NCBI GenBank assembly: GCA_035403465.1
Contig: DAONFG010000007.1
Location: 1 to 64,000 of the forward strand
Direction of reading: 5' to 3'
DNA length: 64,000 nt
Source: JAAYBQ01 sp035403465
Lineage (GTDB): Bacteria; Spirochaetota; UBA4802; UBA5550
Shown here: positions 61,779-64,000 of the stretch, piece by piece
Position numbering within the stretch: position 1 is the stretch's first letter
Layout: each line of letters begins with the position of its first letter
Notes under the pieces: model-generated
Databases searched by the model: none
What the model saw: the letters and a program-made list of their open reading frames with translations, nothing else
Told to the model about the DNA's origin: nothing
Translations under genes and position numbers: made by a program

Positions 61779-62679
61779 GGTGTACGTCAAAAAATTCCAT
61801 CGCAGCGGGAACCTGCGTCTTCCACCATGTCCACCCGTACTGGTAGTTCTTCTGCTCGCTGTATGTTATGCTGTATGAAGATGACTTGTTCTGAAGCTGT
61901 TTCAGCCTTATGCCCATGATCCGCGACTGGCCCTCCTGGAACGCATCACCCTTTCCCCCGTGATAAAGAAAAACAGCAACACCCGAAAGCTTCTCTGCGT
62001 TCTTAAGCGTGTTATCCTCGGTTTCCCACCTTAACTGGTTGCTCTTGTAACTACCGTAAACTGATTCTATCATTTTACTGTTCTGTATGATTGTTGGATC
62101 ATAGTATCCTGAAATCCCCGCAACGGCACCAAACCTGTCCGGGTATGTCTCGGCTACAAGGATTGCTCCATGCGCGCCTACGGTAATACCCATGATGCCA
62201 GTACCCGACTTGCTTACGGCAAGCCCGAAGCTGTCATTAAGGAAAGGCACAAGTACCTCGCCAATGAACTTCCCGCCGGGTATAATGTTCCACCTGTTTG
62301 TAGTTTCAGGATAATATGAATTTTCATACAGGGTCTTGCCCATGGCCGGGCATACAATGACAAACCTGTACTTGTTGGCAAGCGACTCCACCGGTGAGCT
62401 TGTCTCCCAGTCCCTGCTCCCGTTGTCGTACTGGTGCAGTGCAATGATCGTCCGGAATTTTTTACCCTGGATATATTCTTTGGGAAAAAACACCTGTATC
62501 TTCGCGACCGAGCTCTCTCCATTATATGTGATCGGCACGGCAACATCTCTCAGCCACTTACCGGGAACTATCTGGCCGCTGTATTTTGGTGATTTAACTG
62601 GAGTTATCCTTGTTTCTTTCGTTGTTTCACAGGAAAGCGTAAGCGAGATTATCAGAATAAGAAGTATATGTTTTTTCAT
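61768..62679 (-). CDS. esterase-like alpha/beta-hydrolase lipoprotein with altered nucleophile elbow
   Basis: A 303-residue protein with signal peptide and lipobox LTLSC (Cys17). It has an alpha/beta-hydrolase layout of the esterase-D/feruloyl-esterase type: 'RTIIALHQYDNGSRDWE', 'RFVIVCPAMG', then the expected nucleophile elbow 'GITVGAHGA' (164-172), then 'VFLYHGGKGD' and 'AMEFFDVHL'. The G-x-S-x-G serine is replaced by Thr166. The C-terminal His is not obvious. It may be an inactive, binding-only or threonine-dependent member. ATG preceded by GGGAG. Confidence 0.78.
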   Translation of the reverse strand: MKKHILLILIISLTLSCETTKETRITPVKSPKYSGQIVPGKWLRDVAVPITYNGESSVAKIQVFFPKEYIQGKKFRTIIALHQYDNGSRDWETSSPVESLANKYRFVIVCPAMGKTLYENSYYPETTNRWNIIPGGKFIGEVLVPFLNDSFGLAVSKSGTGIMGITVGAHGAILVAETYPDRFGAVAGISGYYDPTIIQNSKMIESVYGSYKSNQLRWETEDNTLKNAEKLSGVAVFLYHGGKGDAFQEGQSRIMGIRLKQLQNKSSSYSITYSEQKNYQYGWTWWKTQVPAAMEFFDVHLKE

Positions 62680-62759
62680 GTAAATCTCCCGGTGGTTTGT
62701 TTTTTATATAATCTGTTTAAAAAAGAATAAGGTCAAGCAGATTCTGTTCCCTGCAACAT

Positions 62760-63284
62760 TCAGTTTTTAACAAACCGCAGGTACTTTGAATCACAATCCC
62801 TGAAGCAGGAATTATGGCTCATTGAATTACCGTTTTTCTGAATTATTATTGTTTTGTAAGAATAGATGCCTGATGAAGACTCTTTATTTCCGTCGCACCT
62901 GGTCCCGTTAAAGTAGACATAAACCGAATCCTCTTTCTTTTCCAGGCCGATCCTTCCGGAACTTGTAACACCTCCGCTAAAGGTATATGAATACCCGTCT
63001 GAATCTTTTTTTATACTCAGGGTAATGCTGCAGATCGGGTCAGCTGTCAGTTTATAGACCCCCGGAAATTCAGCATCACTGAACTCCTTCATGCCGGACC
63101 CCTTCCCTGCATTGTTTTCTGAAACAGTTTTGTCCAATGTAAACGTTTCATTTACATATAATTCCTGATCCCTGTTTTCAGTTGTTTTGCATGATACTGC
63201 TGAAAAGATTAATATGAAGGTAAAAAAAACTCCGCTCAGAAAAAACAGGCTGCCTGCTTTATACGAATTCATCCGTGATATCAT
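62760..63284 (-). CDS. hypothetical lipoprotein
   Basis: A 174-residue protein with a membrane-targeting helix and lipobox AVSC (Cys32). The mature part has 'EFPGVYKLTADPICSITLSIKKDSDGYSYTF', then an eight-strand-like 'RIGLEKKEDSVYVYFNGTRCD...YSYKTIIIQKNGNSMSHNSCFRDCDSKYLRFVKN' region rich in Cys. This looks like a lipocalin-type or cell-envelope small beta-barrel domain. The true start may be the ATG at 63272 rather than 63284. Confidence 0.75.
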   Translation of the reverse strand: MISRMNSYKAGSLFFLSGVFFTFILIFSAVSCKTTENRDQELYVNETFTLDKTVSENNAGKGSGMKEFSDAEFPGVYKLTADPICSITLSIKKDSDGYSYTFSGGVTSSGRIGLEKKEDSVYVYFNGTRCDGNKESSSGIYSYKTIIIQKNGNSMSHNSCFRDCDSKYLRFVKN

Positions 63285-63474
63285 AGTATTTTATTATCCT
63301 CATTTAATTTAATGAACGTAAGGCCGGCCGTTTCCAATTCCTTTCAGACTGCCTGTATACAGCTTTAAAATATATGCTGAAGTGTGAATAAACAATATTT
63401 TATGTATATTACCGGAACTTTTTTATATAGTTCACGGCTGCACAAGGTTGATTGCTTCAGGGAGTCCGGGAATA

Positions 63475-64000
63475 CTACGAAATATACCCGTTCTCCTTCA
63501 TGCTGTAGAATGATGAATTCGTCAGGATTATGTGATCTACAACAGGTATACCTACAATTCTGCCTGCCTCGACAAGTCTCTTCGTGGTTTCAATGTCCTG
63601 CCGTGAAGGAGTAAGTATCCCCGAGGGATGGTTATGGGTGACTATAATCCCCGACCCACCCTCCCTTATGGCGTCCCTGAACACCTCGCGCGGATGAACA
63701 ATAGCCTCAGTGATTGTTCCTATGGAAATTATGCTCTTCTTGATCAGCATATTCTTGTTGTTGATCACAAGTACCCTGAACTCCTCCTTAAGCGAACCTG
63801 CGGTTTCAGGAAGCAGGAGCTCCCATACGGCAAGCGGTGTGCTGATCTGTTTCAGGTCCGGCCTATCGGTTATGACCCTCCGGCCAATCTCGAATGCTGC
63901 CTGTACCTTAACTGCCTTCTTAAGGCCCATACCGCGTTCAGCCGCAATCTCCCGTATTCCGTACCTTGCGAGGGCTGAAAGCCCACCTGCCTTTTTAATC
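63475..64000 (-). CDS. radC: RadC/UPF0758 JAB-domain protein (5' end outside window)
   Basis: At least 175 residues, open at the window edge. The beginning is read as 'GGLSALARYGIREIAAERGMGLKKAVKVQAAFEIGRR', matching the RadC N-terminal HhH-like region. The catalytic JAMM block is 'VTHNHPSGILTPSRQDIE' with the metal ligands His-x-His and Asp. 'FRVLVINNKNMLIKK' and 'AIVHPREVFRDAI' are also typical. Predicted metal-dependent protease-like fold, and the historical link to DNA repair is not firmly established. Confidence 0.92.
   Translation of the reverse strand, partial: IKKAGGLSALARYGIREIAAERGMGLKKAVKVQAAFEIGRRVITDRPDLKQISTPLAVWELLLPETAGSLKEEFRVLVINNKNMLIKKSIISIGTITEAIVHPREVFRDAIREGGSGIIVTHNHPSGILTPSRQDIETTKRLVEAGRIVGIPVVDHIILTNSSFYSMKENGYIS

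Noticed and set aside
63384..63614. Plus-strand frame opposite radC
   Set aside because: Antisense shadow of radC without a start signal.
1..64000. CRISPR array, prophage, intact insertion sequence or restriction-modification defence island
   Set aside because: No spaced direct-repeat array, phage structural gene, complete transposase or adjacent nuclease was found. The methyltransferase is solitary.

Overview
The window looks like ordinary chromosome from a Gram-negative (diderm), probably environmental bacterium. At least six predicted lipoproteins with a lipobox, two small predicted outer-membrane barrels and frequent strong Shine-Dalgarno sequences support this. Several features together point to Spirochaetota: a eukaryote-like UDPGP-family nucleotidyltransferase, 7TM-sensor one-protein hybrid kinases (one ending in an AraC-type HTH), a giant Ser/Thr kinase-ATPase-GAF-PAS-histidine kinase, a TauE/SafE protein inside a sensory operon, and MORN-repeat debris. 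That assignment is an inference from gene families; no rRNA or phylogenetic marker tree is available.

Layout. 1-700: a partial tRNA (probably Arg), a small membrane protein and two tRNA-Ser genes, all on the minus strand. 870-8040: argB, a UAP1/UDPGP-like pyrophosphorylase followed by mntP, an MBL-fold hydrolase, a PAP2 phosphatase, a lipoprotein and a CBS-containing family II pyrophosphatase. 8300-13640: a hybrid histidine kinase, an inverted-repeat element, a radical SAM protein with a 53-residue companion, and panB overlapping an Lrp/AsnC regulator. 14000-22350: a family 4 glycosyltransferase, a deacetylase-like protein, a Band-7 protein, a PEBP-like protein, a soluble HAD protein, exported proteins, a VWA protein, ywbE and yaiI (flanked by two copies of a palindromic repeat) and a zinc-ribbon protein. 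22500-31720: an amidohydrolase, a tungstate-type ABC transporter (tupABC) split by an inverted-repeat element, a cyclophilin, a 7TM-GAF-SpoIIE phosphatase, a queuosine-precursor transporter, an AI-2E-family permease and a 55-residue protein. 31900-38440: the 2169-residue kinase. 38440-39430: a long non-coding stretch with a possible group II intron fragment and a good sigma70-like promoter. 39430-47340: a long acetyl-CoA hydrolase/transferase, a barrel-like protein, a B12-type radical SAM protein and a tight three-gene unit encoding a HAMP protein, a TauE/SafE permease and a 7TM MCP-like protein. 47690-57290: a looser accessory stretch with an ankyrin/TPR protein, unknown small proteins, a 7TM hybrid kinase/AraC regulator, lipoproteins, a broken MORN gene and a decayed vapBC pair. 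57570-61780: pyrB-pyrC-DNA methyltransferase as one compact unit. 61770-64000: an esterase-like lipoprotein, another lipoprotein and a 5'-incomplete radC.

The most unusual observations are four. First, a solitary gamma-class N6-adenine methyltransferase with an N-terminal helix-turn-helix is translationally coupled to pyrimidine biosynthesis genes. Second, the HAMP/TauE/MCP-like operon could be a transport-linked sensory unit. Third, a repeated sequence appears twice as a hairpin terminator. Fourth, two copies of an imperfect-to-perfect palindromic element bracket yaiI-ywbE. I did not find a CRISPR array, prophage, intact insertion sequence, or a clear defence island.
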